A stretch of DNA of 64,000 bases. It comes from an uncultured Armatimonadota bacterium. Lineage in GTDB: Bacteria; Armatimonadota; Fimbriimonadia; Fimbriimonadales; Fimbriimonadaceae. Location: contig CAIYLG010000013.1 in the NCBI GenBank assembly GCA_903927025.1, forward strand, positions 62,001 through 126,000. Direction: 5' to 3'. Below are positions 9,636 to 17,335 of the stretch, piece by piece (position 1 is the first letter of the stretch; each line of letters opens with the position of its first letter). The translations under genes were made by a program, and so were the position numbers. The notes below the pieces were generated by a model. The model was not told the origin of the DNA. It saw only the letters and a program-made list of their open reading frames with translations, and ran no database searches.

Positions 9636-10446
9636 ATCTCGTAATCCCAGATCATATGGGCTCGATAAAATGAGCGCCCATGACATGATTCGACTGATGG
9701 ATGAGGAAGAATCCGTCGTCCTCAGAGCGTTGAAATCTGCAGAAACCAGCTTGGCACTTGCCGCTGAAAAGGCGGCAGAAGCCTTTCAGGCAGGGGGGCG
9801 AGTGATTTACATTGGAGCGGGCACAAGTGGCAGAATTGCCACCTCAGACGCCGCTGAAATGCCTCCCACGTTCGGCATTGAACCTGATCGGTTTGTCACC
9901 ATCGTCGCGGGTGGAACCGCAGCGCGGGATCAGGCAATCGAAGATGCAGAGGACGATATGTATGCAAGCATCACCGCTTTAAACGATATGGGTGTGAACC
10001 GCACTGATATCGTCATCGGCCTGGCGGCAAGCGGCACAACCCCATTCGTGGTCTCAGCAGTACGCCATGCCCGCCAAAAGGGCGTCTGGACCTGTGGAAT
10101 AGCCAACAATCGCGGAGCACCGCTCCTCAGCGCCGCCGACCATGCGATCTTGCTCGATACCGGCCCCGAAGTATTGACGGGTTCCACGCGTTTGAAGGCC
10201 GGAACTTCCCAAAAGCTTGCACTCAACCGAATTAGTACGGTGGCGATGGTGCTGAGCGGCAAAGTCATCGAAAACCTCATGGTAGATGTCAAAGCCAAGA
10301 ACCAGAAGCTTAAAGACAGATGCGTCCGAATCGTGTGTGAGCTGACACCTGCGACTCAAGACGAAGCTTGGCAGCTCCTTGAAGACAACAATTGGAGCAT
10401 CCGCCAAGTCCTAGAGGTTCAGCGTCATCCAGCCATTCGACACTAG
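9625..10446 (+). CDS. murQ: N-acetylmuramic acid 6-phosphate etherase MurQ
   Basis: MurQ cleaves the lactyl ether of MurNAc-6-phosphate to give GlcNAc-6-phosphate and D-lactate in peptidoglycan recycling. The 273-residue protein is one SIS domain with the family signatures TESRNPRSYGLDKMS at the start, YIGAGTSGRIATSDAAEMPPTF near residues 61-82, AGGTAARDQAIEDAEDD and IGLAASGTTPFVVSA. I start at the TTG at 9625, because AAAGGAG ends 8 nt upstream and the N-terminal family motif begins right there. It overlaps the kinase gene by 11 bp, implying translational coupling. A helical C-terminal tail (residues 230-273) matches the usual UBA-like end. Confidence 0.95.
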   Translation: MATESRNPRSYGLDKMSAHDMIRLMDEEESVVLRALKSAETSLALAAEKAAEAFQAGGRVIYIGAGTSGRIATSDAAEMPPTFGIEPDRFVTIVAGGTAARDQAIEDAEDDMYASITALNDMGVNRTDIVIGLAASGTTPFVVSAVRHARQKGVWTCGIANNRGAPLLSAADHAILLDTGPEVLTGSTRLKAGTSQKLALNRISTVAMVLSGKVIENLMVDVKAKNQKLKDRCVRIVCELTPATQDEAWQLLEDNNWSIRQVLEVQRHPAIRH

Positions 10447-10463
10447 ACGGATACAATAATTTT

Positions 10464-11135
10464 ATGATTCGAGCACGTGGACTTCTTTTAGGAACTCTCC
10501 TCCTCTCTGCGGCGGCTGCATCGGCACAAATGCCGAGCGGGGGCCAGATGCCGAGCCTCTGGTACAACCCGGCACTTATGATGGATCCCGCCGTCCAAAA
10601 GGAACTCAAAGTGAGCCCTGAGATTGCGCAAAAGGCCGTCCAGACCATGATGTCCGAGGCTATGAAAATTGGACCCGCCATGATGGGAGCACTTAATGGA
10701 AAGGCACCGTCACCTCAGCAAATGAAGCAGGCGTCAGAAGCTCTCAACAAAATGACGGAAGCGAGCACCAAGGATCTTAACCCGGCACAAAAAGCCCGCC
10801 TTCATCAGATTACGCTTCAGTCGTACGGGCCCAAGGCTCTGCTAGACCCAAAAATCGGGGCTCAGGTCGGCCTAACTCCCGCCCAGCATGACAAGCTCCA
10901 GTCCGCTCTGTATGCGGCCAGCAAGTCGGCTGCTGCCTCCATGAAGGGAGCTCCTGGTGCCCCTCAACCCGGTGGATTCGACATGCAGAGGATGCAGCAG
11001 GGCGCTTCAAAGAGCCGGGCCGCGGGAGAAGCGGCGATGGCACACATCCTCACCCCTAAGCAACTCGCTCGGTGGAAGTACATGCAGGGCAAACCAATCA
11101 AACTTGGCGGACTCGCCGCGCTGATGGGCGGCTAG
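10464..11135 (+). CDS. Secreted Met/Gln/Ala-rich helical protein, function unknown
   Basis: I do not recognise the family. I begin at the ATG at 10464, giving 223 residues with a clean signal peptide ending near ASAQ (residue 22). The rest is alpha-helical and rich in Met, Lys, Gln and Ala, with two short segments of the type DPKIGAQVGLTPAQHDKL and AHILTPKQLARWKYM. These resemble LTXXQ/Spy-like periplasmic helical proteins, but only weakly. A TACAAT hexamer ends 6 nt before the ATG with no Shine-Dalgarno sequence, so the transcript is probably leaderless and independent of murQ. The stop codon interleaves with that of the convergent carboxylase gene (CTAG at 11132-11135). Confidence 0.7.
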   Translation: MIRARGLLLGTLLLSAAAASAQMPSGGQMPSLWYNPALMMDPAVQKELKVSPEIAQKAVQTMMSEAMKIGPAMMGALNGKAPSPQQMKQASEALNKMTEASTKDLNPAQKARLHQITLQSYGPKALLDPKIGAQVGLTPAQHDKLQSALYAASKSAAASMKGAPGAPQPGGFDMQRMQQGASKSRAAGEAAMAHILTPKQLARWKYMQGKPIKLGGLAALMGG

Positions 11136-12637
11136 CCACTGTTTCGAAAGCCTTGAGCCGTTTCCCAAGCCGAACGCCTTGCTGGAGCCATTCCAGCTGC
11201 GCGTTCGATGCTTTGCCCTTCACCAAAGGTGACCAGATCACCCAACTCAGGAGCCGGAGCGGCAACCTGCCACTCTCCGAATTCTCGACCCAGGAATCCA
11301 GTATCCACTCTCCCTTCGCCATAGGCAGAATGACCGATCACATCGAGGAGGTAGCCAATATTCGTCTTAACGCCAATGATGTGAAAGTCAAGAAGGGCCA
11401 GACGAAGCTTTTCAATGGCTTCTGGGCGCGTTTCAGCATGAACAATGACTTTAGCGATGAGTGAATCGTAGAAGCCAGAGATCTCGCTTCCGGCACTAAA
11501 GCCGGTGTCCACTCGCACTCCTGGCGCCTGGGGTTCAGCCCACACTTCTATCCTTCCCGTGGAGGGCAGAAATCCGGTTTCTGGCGATTCCGCAACAATC
11601 CTAGCTTCGATGGAATGCCCGACGATGGCTCGTCTATCCCCACCTGAGAGCGCCTGATCAAATTCAATTGGCAACCCGTCCGCAATACGCAGCTGCCACT
11701 TCACTAGGTCAAGACCGGTGATGAACTCTGTAACCGGATGCTCAACTTGAAGCCGCGTGTTCACCTCTAAGAAGTAGAACTTACCGTCCGACTGATCAAG
11801 CATGAACTCGACAGTTCCCGCGCCTACATACCCCGAAGCCCTAGCCAGTCGCGCTGCGGCAATCTTGATTTCATCCCAAAGCTCGGGGTGCTGCGCCATG
11901 TAAGGCGAGGGTGCTTCTTCAACAAGCTTCTGGTGGCGGCGCTGCAGCGAGCACTCGCGCTCGAAGAGGCAGAAAACGTTGCCATGCGAATCAGCGAGGA
12001 GCTGAACCTCAATGTGTCTTGGGCGATCAACCAGCTTCTCGACCATCATAGCGCCATCACCGAAGCTTCGCAGCGCCTCGTCGGATGCCGTCGCCCACTC
12101 GTCGCGGAAATCCGATGGGTCCCGAACGACACGCATTCCACGTCCACCCCCTCCGGCAGAGGCCTTCAACATCACCGGATAGCCAATTTCAGCGGCGGCC
12201 CGTTCCAGTTCCTCGATTGAGGCATCGACCGTAAATAGACCCGGAACAATCGGAACATGCTCCTTCAGCGCAATCGTCTTTGCCGCAGATTTGGATCCCA
12301 GGAGAAGCATAGATTCCGGACTCGGGCCAACAAAAATGAAACCTGCGTCTCGACATGCTCGGCTGAACTCAGCGCGCTCGCTTAGGAACCCGTATCCGGG
12401 ATGAATCGCATCCGCGCCACTGATTCGAGCGGCTTCGAGGATTCTTTCAATATTGAGATAGCTTTCGGAGGCTTGTCCTGGACCGATGATGATCGTCTCA
12501 TCGGCGATCTTAGCGTGCATCGAAAGCCGATCTGGTTCGCTGGCAACGGCAACGGTTCGAATACCCATCTCTCTCGCGGCGCGAATAACGCGAACGGCGA
12601 TCTCGCCTCTATTCGCGACGAGAAGTTTCCCGATCAT
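11132..12637 (-). CDS. Acyl-CoA carboxylase biotin carboxylase subunit (AccC-like), no biotinyl domain
   Basis: ATP-grasp biotin carboxylase that carboxylates biotin with bicarbonate for an acyl-CoA carboxylase. In order it has the N-terminal Rossmann domain (KLLVANRGEIAVRVIRAA), the glycine-rich lid KASAGGGGRGMRVV near residues 160-173, the catalytic stretch LEVNTRLQVEHPVTE near 290, and the biotin carboxylase C-domain up to about residue 450. The last 50 residues are a divergent tail without the biotinyl-lysine motif. The 501-residue length and the preceding enoyl-CoA hydratase gene (ATGA overlap) recall methylcrotonyl- or propionyl-CoA carboxylase operons rather than housekeeping AccC. The carboxyltransferase and biotin carrier partners are not in this window. 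Confidence 0.88.
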   Translation of the reverse strand: MIGKLLVANRGEIAVRVIRAAREMGIRTVAVASEPDRLSMHAKIADETIIIGPGQASESYLNIERILEAARISGADAIHPGYGFLSERAEFSRACRDAGFIFVGPSPESMLLLGSKSAAKTIALKEHVPIVPGLFTVDASIEELERAAAEIGYPVMLKASAGGGGRGMRVVRDPSDFRDEWATASDEALRSFGDGAMMVEKLVDRPRHIEVQLLADSHGNVFCLFERECSLQRRHQKLVEEAPSPYMAQHPELWDEIKIAAARLARASGYVGAGTVEFMLDQSDGKFYFLEVNTRLQVEHPVTEFITGLDLVKWQLRIADGLPIEFDQALSGGDRRAIVGHSIEARIVAESPETGFLPSTGRIEVWAEPQAPGVRVDTGFSAGSEISGFYDSLIAKVIVHAETRPEAIEKLRLALLDFHIIGVKTNIGYLLDVIGHSAYGEGRVDTGFLGREFGEWQVAAPAPELGDLVTFGEGQSIERAAGMAPARRSAWETAQGFRNSG

Positions 12638-13389
12638 CGGTCAACCTTGTAGCTGGCGGTGCGCTTGGCTAAAAAGGCCGAGATTCCCTCAACTGCTTCC
12701 TCACCCGCCCGGGCATCCGCCAGGAGCTCCGCCGATGCCTGCGCGCTCAGAGGAGATTGCTGAGCCAGTCTTTTGGATGCGGCAACCGCGCCAGGTCCTG
12801 CAGCGAGCACAGCTTTCAGTTTTGACTCTACGACCTCGTTCAGGGCACTTTCTGCGACGGACTCGTGAATGAGCCCAATTCGCAGAGCACGGTCGGCGGT
12901 GAACGATTCGCCCGTCGTGAAAAGGGATCTGGCGTTGCCGTGGCCAATCTTGGCGATAACGAACGGCGATATGGTGGCAGGTACAAGCCCCAGCCTCACT
13001 TCGCTGAAGGCGAAAACAGTGTCAGATGAGGCAACACAAACGTCGCTGGCCGCAACAAGTCCACAGCCACCCCCAAAGACGGCACCATGAACTTTGGCAA
13101 TGACAAGGCCTGGGCAATCTGTGATGGCCTGAAACAAGCTCGCCAACTTGAGGGCGTCCTCAATGTTCTCTTCACGCGTGTAGAGGGCGGCTTTCTGCAT
13201 CCACTGCAGGTCCCCACCTGCACAAAAGCCTTTGCCTTCCCCGCTCAACACGACTGCACGAAAGGACTTGGCCCTGTTTTGGAACACATCTGTGAGAGCG
13301 GCAATCAGCTCGTCATTGAACGCATTTCTGGCCTCTGGTCTGTTCAGAGAAACATGCAATACCGGTCCATCCACTTTGACGAGCAGCAC
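12634..13389 (-). CDS. Enoyl-CoA hydratase/isomerase family protein
   Basis: Crotonase-fold enzyme of about 251 residues. The first oxyanion-hole loop is SGEGKGFCAGGDLQWM and the second is VHGAVFGGGCGLVAASDVC. I prefer the GTG at 13389, because the family N-terminus (VLLVKVDGPVLHVSLNRPEARNAF) begins there and a TATACT hexamer ends 6 nt upstream. An in-frame ATG at 13449 would add 20 atypical residues. The stop overlaps the ATG of the biotin carboxylase gene, as in leucine/isovalerate (liu) operons where methylglutaconyl-CoA hydratase precedes the carboxylase. The exact substrate is inferred. Confidence 0.88.
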   Translation of the reverse strand: MLLVKVDGPVLHVSLNRPEARNAFNDELIAALTDVFQNRAKSFRAVVLSGEGKGFCAGGDLQWMQKAALYTREENIEDALKLASLFQAITDCPGLVIAKVHGAVFGGGCGLVAASDVCVASSDTVFAFSEVRLGLVPATISPFVIAKIGHGNARSLFTTGESFTADRALRIGLIHESVAESALNEVVESKLKAVLAAGPGAVAASKRLAQQSPLSAQASAELLADARAGEEAVEGISAFLAKRTASYKVDR

Positions 13390-13450
13390 CCAGCAAGTAT
13401 AACCTTTGAACCTTATTGCTTCCGCTGGAGCGGCAAAACCGTGTGACACA

Positions 13451-13966
13451 ATGTCGTCTGTGAAGCCGCCTATTCAGTTAGAGACTTTTCGCCTTGAGCC
13501 GGACACTTGGCGGGCATTTATCTTCCGGATCAGCCTTCCGCGACTCGGGAGGTTGGTGGGCGTACTCGTGCTCCTTACACTCGCTGGCACTTTGTATGAT
13601 CCACGGTTTGGCATCCCAATCTTCGTGGGAGTTGTTGTTGCCGGACTCTCTCTGGTCGCCATCTTGTGGTCAAACTGCAACACGGTGATCAAGAGTCCGT
13701 TGAATCGATTTGTTTGGTCCAGTCGCCAGGTGGAATTCGACGAAGTTGGAATTCGAGTCGCGACATCTGAAGGTGCACGGTCAGACTTGCCCTGGCGCGT
13801 CATCGTGAAGGCAACAGACTATAAGGATTACATCCTGCTGTACATCAGCGCCGGACAGACGATTGCGCTACCTAAGACAGCCTTTCGAGAGCCACAGCAT
13901 CTAGCGGACTTCATGGGCATTCTTACGAGTCACAATCTGATCAAGCAAAAGCCCGCCAAGAAATGA
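13451..13966 (+). CDS. YcxB-like membrane protein
   Basis: A 171-residue protein with two transmembrane helices at about residues 32-49 and 53-72. A beta-rich cytosolic domain follows with the pattern FDEVGIRV, SDLPWRVI, YILLYISAGQTIALPKTAF, as in YcxB-like proteins. That family has no firm function. The gene diverges from the enoyl-CoA hydratase gene across about 60 bp and overlaps the next, similar gene by ATGA, so the two are translationally coupled paralogues. Confidence 0.65.
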   Translation: MSSVKPPIQLETFRLEPDTWRAFIFRISLPRLGRLVGVLVLLTLAGTLYDPRFGIPIFVGVVVAGLSLVAILWSNCNTVIKSPLNRFVWSSRQVEFDEVGIRVATSEGARSDLPWRVIVKATDYKDYILLYISAGQTIALPKTAFREPQHLADFMGILTSHNLIKQKPAKK

Positions 13967-14469
13967 TCAAGAGCAACGTCTATCACCTCTCCCGAACCGA
14001 GATGGCCCAGTTGGCCAGCGAAGAGTACGCCCGCAGCTACTGGTTCATCATTGCTCCGGTGCCAATCTTCGGCGTGTTGGCCGTCATCTTCGGCACCGGA
14101 GCGCTCCAGGTTCTTGGGATGCTTGCGGTCGTATGGCCACTCTCGATTCCGGCGAGGTCGGTTCTTACAACCACCAAATCGAGCCGTCTCTTCTCGGGGG
14201 GATGCCACGTGGAAGCAGACGACGAAGCAGTGACGTTTCTAGGTGAATATGTCAATGAAAAGCGGCTTCGATACGTGATTCAAATCTCACAAATCAAGGA
14301 AGTGATCGTCCGCCGCGACCTACTCCTGATTCGCCTGCGTCTCCCCGGAATCGCTCCGATTCGGATGAACGCCTTTGAAACCGAGGAAGACGCCAAGGCG
14401 TTTGTTGACTTCGTGAATGGAGCCGTGGCCAAGCGGATCGCGTCCGCAGAACAAGCATCCAGTGACTAG
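13963..14469 (+). CDS. Second YcxB-like membrane protein
   Basis: A 168-residue protein with the plan of its upstream neighbour: two transmembrane helices at about residues 27-43 and 45-62, then a beta-domain (VTFLGEYVNEKRLRYVIQISQIKEVIVRRDLLLIRL). The predicted PH-like surface ends with a helix (EEDAKAFVDFVNGAVAKRI). The residue-level similarity to the upstream gene is low, so the duplication is old or the pair works as a heterodimer. Function unknown. A perfect hairpin downstream ends the unit. Confidence 0.6.
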   Translation: MIKSNVYHLSRTEMAQLASEEYARSYWFIIAPVPIFGVLAVIFGTGALQVLGMLAVVWPLSIPARSVLTTTKSSRLFSGGCHVEADDEAVTFLGEYVNEKRLRYVIQISQIKEVIVRRDLLLIRLRLPGIAPIRMNAFETEEDAKAFVDFVNGAVAKRIASAEQASSD

Positions 14470-14552
14470 GATCTAGCTCCGTCGGATTCACCTAAGGTTC
14501 GGCCTAACGCAATCCAGCCTAATAATTGTTCGAAGCGTTGTGCCAATGACAA

Positions 14553-14578
14553 GAGCGTCCCGGCCAGTCGGGACGCTC
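14553..14578. terminator. Bidirectional terminator hairpin
   Basis: GAGCGTCCCG and CGGGACGCTC form a perfect 10-bp stem around a 6-nt loop (GCCAGT). It lies between the convergent YcxB-like gene and the S9 peptidase gene. There is no U-tract on either strand, so it may need Rho or act only as a 3' stabilising stem. Confidence 0.65.
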
Positions 14579-14598
14579 CGACCGAAGCTCAAATTCGA

Positions 14599-17295
14599 CT
14601 ATGGCTCAATCTGCTTAAGGTACGGCACATCTTCGGTTACCCAAGGCTCTGGCTTGGCTCCCTTGAGGTAGACGTCCAGGTAGTGGCGCACTTTGTGCGC
14701 GTAGTCCAGCTGGTTTGGTCGCCTTGCGAGGCCGTGATTTTCGCCTGCGTACACAAGCATCACGGCGTTCTTGCCCATTCTTCGAAGCGTGTTGTACAGG
14801 TACTGCCCCTGATGCCAGTCGACGGCTCCGTCCTGGTCGCCAAAGGCGAAGAGGATGGGTGCAACGCGCTTTTGGGACTGCCAAACCGGGCTGTTGTCGA
14901 AGTAGACCTTTGGATCCTCCCAGAACGGAACACCCATCCGGCCCTGACTCGTTTCAAAGATCTGCTGATCGGTAATGCCAGCGTTCCAGTAGTAGGTGTT
15001 GTACATGCTGGTGAGCTCGGTCAGAGGTGCACCGGCAACACCAACCGCGAATATCTTGCTCACGGTGGTCACGAACGCCGTTTGGTAGGCACCCCAACTG
15101 TGGCCCATCAGACCCACTTTGGTTGAGTCGACGCCAACGTGCAGATTGAGGACTGCCTCAACTGCAGGCTCGAGACAATCCACAGCAGAAAGACCCGGGT
15201 TCCTAGGCTTGTAAGTGATATCTGGCATGTAGACGAAGTAGCCATTCTGGCTGAGAACTTGCGGGTTGTAGGAACTCCAGTCAATCGGAGCCATATAGGC
15301 GTGCAGGTTCTGACTCATCTTTTCGTAGATGTAGGTAACCATGGGATAGCTTCTTCCCTTCACGTAGTCAGCCGGGTAGATCAGCATGCCCTGGAGATCG
15401 GCGCCCCAGCGACTCTTGTACTTCACCAATTCGGTGTGGCCCCACTTGTACTTTGACTGCTGCGGATTGGTCTTGCTCTCCGGCTTGCTCGCTGTCATCT
15501 CGGTGTTGGTCAGGTAAAGGTTCGGAGACTCCTCGAAGGACCCCATGACGAACAGCATTCGGTCGACATCCTTTGCCTGAGTCAATCCTCCAAATGCTTT
15601 ATTGTCGGCTACCAGCAGCTTGCCTTTGCCTGTCGCATCGGATTTGTAGAATCCGGATGACTTCTCAATTTCATCAAAGACGGAATAGTAGAACGGCTTC
15701 TGGATGCTGGGGCCGTCCTCGCTGAACTGCGGCTGAATCAAGCGATATATCTGCTTATCCTTTCTGCCGTTCGTCAATGCAGTTACTGAGAAGGTGCCAT
15801 TCCGAACTAGATAGCAGTCGAACTTGTCTTCCAGCACGATTCCATCATCGTTGGCTAGCCACTGCGGAACCCCGACCGGTGCCTTTTCTGGCACGGTGTG
15901 GTCGTCGTCCACTTGGTCAAAGGGAGCCTTGATGTCACCGGTGAGGTTGCGCTTCTTGTCCTGCGCAATGTCATAAAGCCACCAGTTTCGTCTCTCGAAA
16001 TAGGCCAAGAATTTGCCTGTTCGAGATGGAACAGGGGTCCATTGAGTGTGCTCCAGAAACTTCGTTTTGAGTCCAGTCATGGTGTCGACCAGATACACGT
16101 CGTGATAGAACACTCCGTTTGTCACTGGGCTCTGGTATGGCTTTGGATCGAGCACAACAGCCTGCTGAAACTTTGGAACAAGGTAGGCAGACTGGATATC
16201 TCCATCAGAAATCAGGGCAAAGGCGTTGTTTGCGGGGTGCCAAACGCACAGGGCTGTCTTCAAGCGATCACGGGCCGATTCCACTTTCTGCTCTGGCACC
16301 ACACGAATGTCTTTGGTATTCCAAACCTCGACCGCAGGCTTGTCTAGCGGCTTTAGGTCTGGCTTCTTTTTGTCCTTCCAGGGTGCAGCCCCGAAGGCGA
16401 CAATGGTTCCGTCGTCGCTGAGAACAAAGGAGCCGTACTCGGCAATTCGATCACCTTTTGGAAAGCCCTTTTCTTTCGACGGATCAAAGATCTTTGCCGT
16501 GAACATCGGCTTGCGAAGATCGCTCAACACAAATGCCGTGTTAAGGTCGCCTTCCTTCTTCTCATCGGCCGTTCCTACCAAGAAGCCAACCACATCCGCC
16601 TTACCCGCCCAACCGAGGTCGTAGACATTCTCCTTGCCCCACTTCAGCGTCCGAAGCGAATTTGTTGCCGGATCAAGAAGCTGCACCCCTTTCTGTCCAC
16701 TGTCGCTCGCGATGGAAAGGGCGACAAGATCGCCAGCATAGTTGGCCGTCGCCGAAACCACATTGCCGATGGTCAGAGGCTCTCCAGTGCCAAGGTTAAT
16801 TGACACGAGGTCACTTCCACCCTCAACCTTTCCGATTCCTCGAAATCGTTGGAGCAGGAGCGTTTTCGATCCTTTCAAGAAAGTGAAGCTCTGAACTCCC
16901 TCGTAGGTGATTTCCTTTCCAGTGCTCAGACTGCGGAGGGCAAACTTAGTCTCGATAGGCTTATGCTCGTCCCGCAGCTTATCTGCGACAACTTTCGTTG
17001 GCCCGACTAGGTAACCGCACCACCGAGAATCATCCGAGAACTTTGCCCCAACCGCGTCGAGGATCTCCGCCTTCTCTGGGTTGTCGCTGTTGCGAATCAC
17101 CAGGAAGCCGTCGCCATCCACTAGTGAGATCTGATAGGAGATCCAGTGGCCGTCGTTGGAGATCAGACTTTGGCCGAGGCTTTGCCACTGTTTATAATCT
17201 TCCGGCTTTAGTGTGGTCTTCACCTGACTGAAAGCGCTTCCTAAACTGATGGATATCAGAGCAAATGCGAGAATCGAGGTTCGTGCTGGCAACAT
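14599..17295 (-). CDS. Exported S9 family (prolyl oligopeptidase-type) serine peptidase
   Basis: An 898-residue protein with a signal peptide (cut near SAFSQ, residue 24). A long N-terminal beta-propeller-like region rich in WD-type strands is followed by a C-terminal alpha/beta hydrolase domain. The nucleophile is S733 in GHSWGAYQTAF. A charge-relay Asp candidate is in FAFGDQDGAVDW, and the catalytic His is H854 in YAGENHGL. The family usually has GxSxGG; here the last position is Ala. Likely role: peptide degradation outside the cytoplasmic membrane. It diverges from the metalloprotease gene with about 40 bp between starts, so the two peptidases may share control. Confidence 0.87.
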   Translation of the reverse strand: MLPARTSILAFALISISLGSAFSQVKTTLKPEDYKQWQSLGQSLISNDGHWISYQISLVDGDGFLVIRNSDNPEKAEILDAVGAKFSDDSRWCGYLVGPTKVVADKLRDEHKPIETKFALRSLSTGKEITYEGVQSFTFLKGSKTLLLQRFRGIGKVEGGSDLVSINLGTGEPLTIGNVVSATANYAGDLVALSIASDSGQKGVQLLDPATNSLRTLKWGKENVYDLGWAGKADVVGFLVGTADEKKEGDLNTAFVLSDLRKPMFTAKIFDPSKEKGFPKGDRIAEYGSFVLSDDGTIVAFGAAPWKDKKKPDLKPLDKPAVEVWNTKDIRVVPEQKVESARDRLKTALCVWHPANNAFALISDGDIQSAYLVPKFQQAVVLDPKPYQSPVTNGVFYHDVYLVDTMTGLKTKFLEHTQWTPVPSRTGKFLAYFERRNWWLYDIAQDKKRNLTGDIKAPFDQVDDDHTVPEKAPVGVPQWLANDDGIVLEDKFDCYLVRNGTFSVTALTNGRKDKQIYRLIQPQFSEDGPSIQKPFYYSVFDEIEKSSGFYKSDATGKGKLLVADNKAFGGLTQAKDVDRMLFVMGSFEESPNLYLTNTEMTASKPESKTNPQQSKYKWGHTELVKYKSRWGADLQGMLIYPADYVKGRSYPMVTYIYEKMSQNLHAYMAPIDWSSYNPQVLSQNGYFVYMPDITYKPRNPGLSAVDCLEPAVEAVLNLHVGVDSTKVGLMGHSWGAYQTAFVTTVSKIFAVGVAGAPLTELTSMYNTYYWNAGITDQQIFETSQGRMGVPFWEDPKVYFDNSPVWQSQKRVAPILFAFGDQDGAVDWHQGQYLYNTLRRMGKNAVMLVYAGENHGLARRPNQLDYAHKVRHYLDVYLKGAKPEPWVTEDVPYLKQIEP

Positions 17296-17335
17296 GACGG
17301 TTTGGTTACGCTACCATATCGCAAAGCCATCTACC

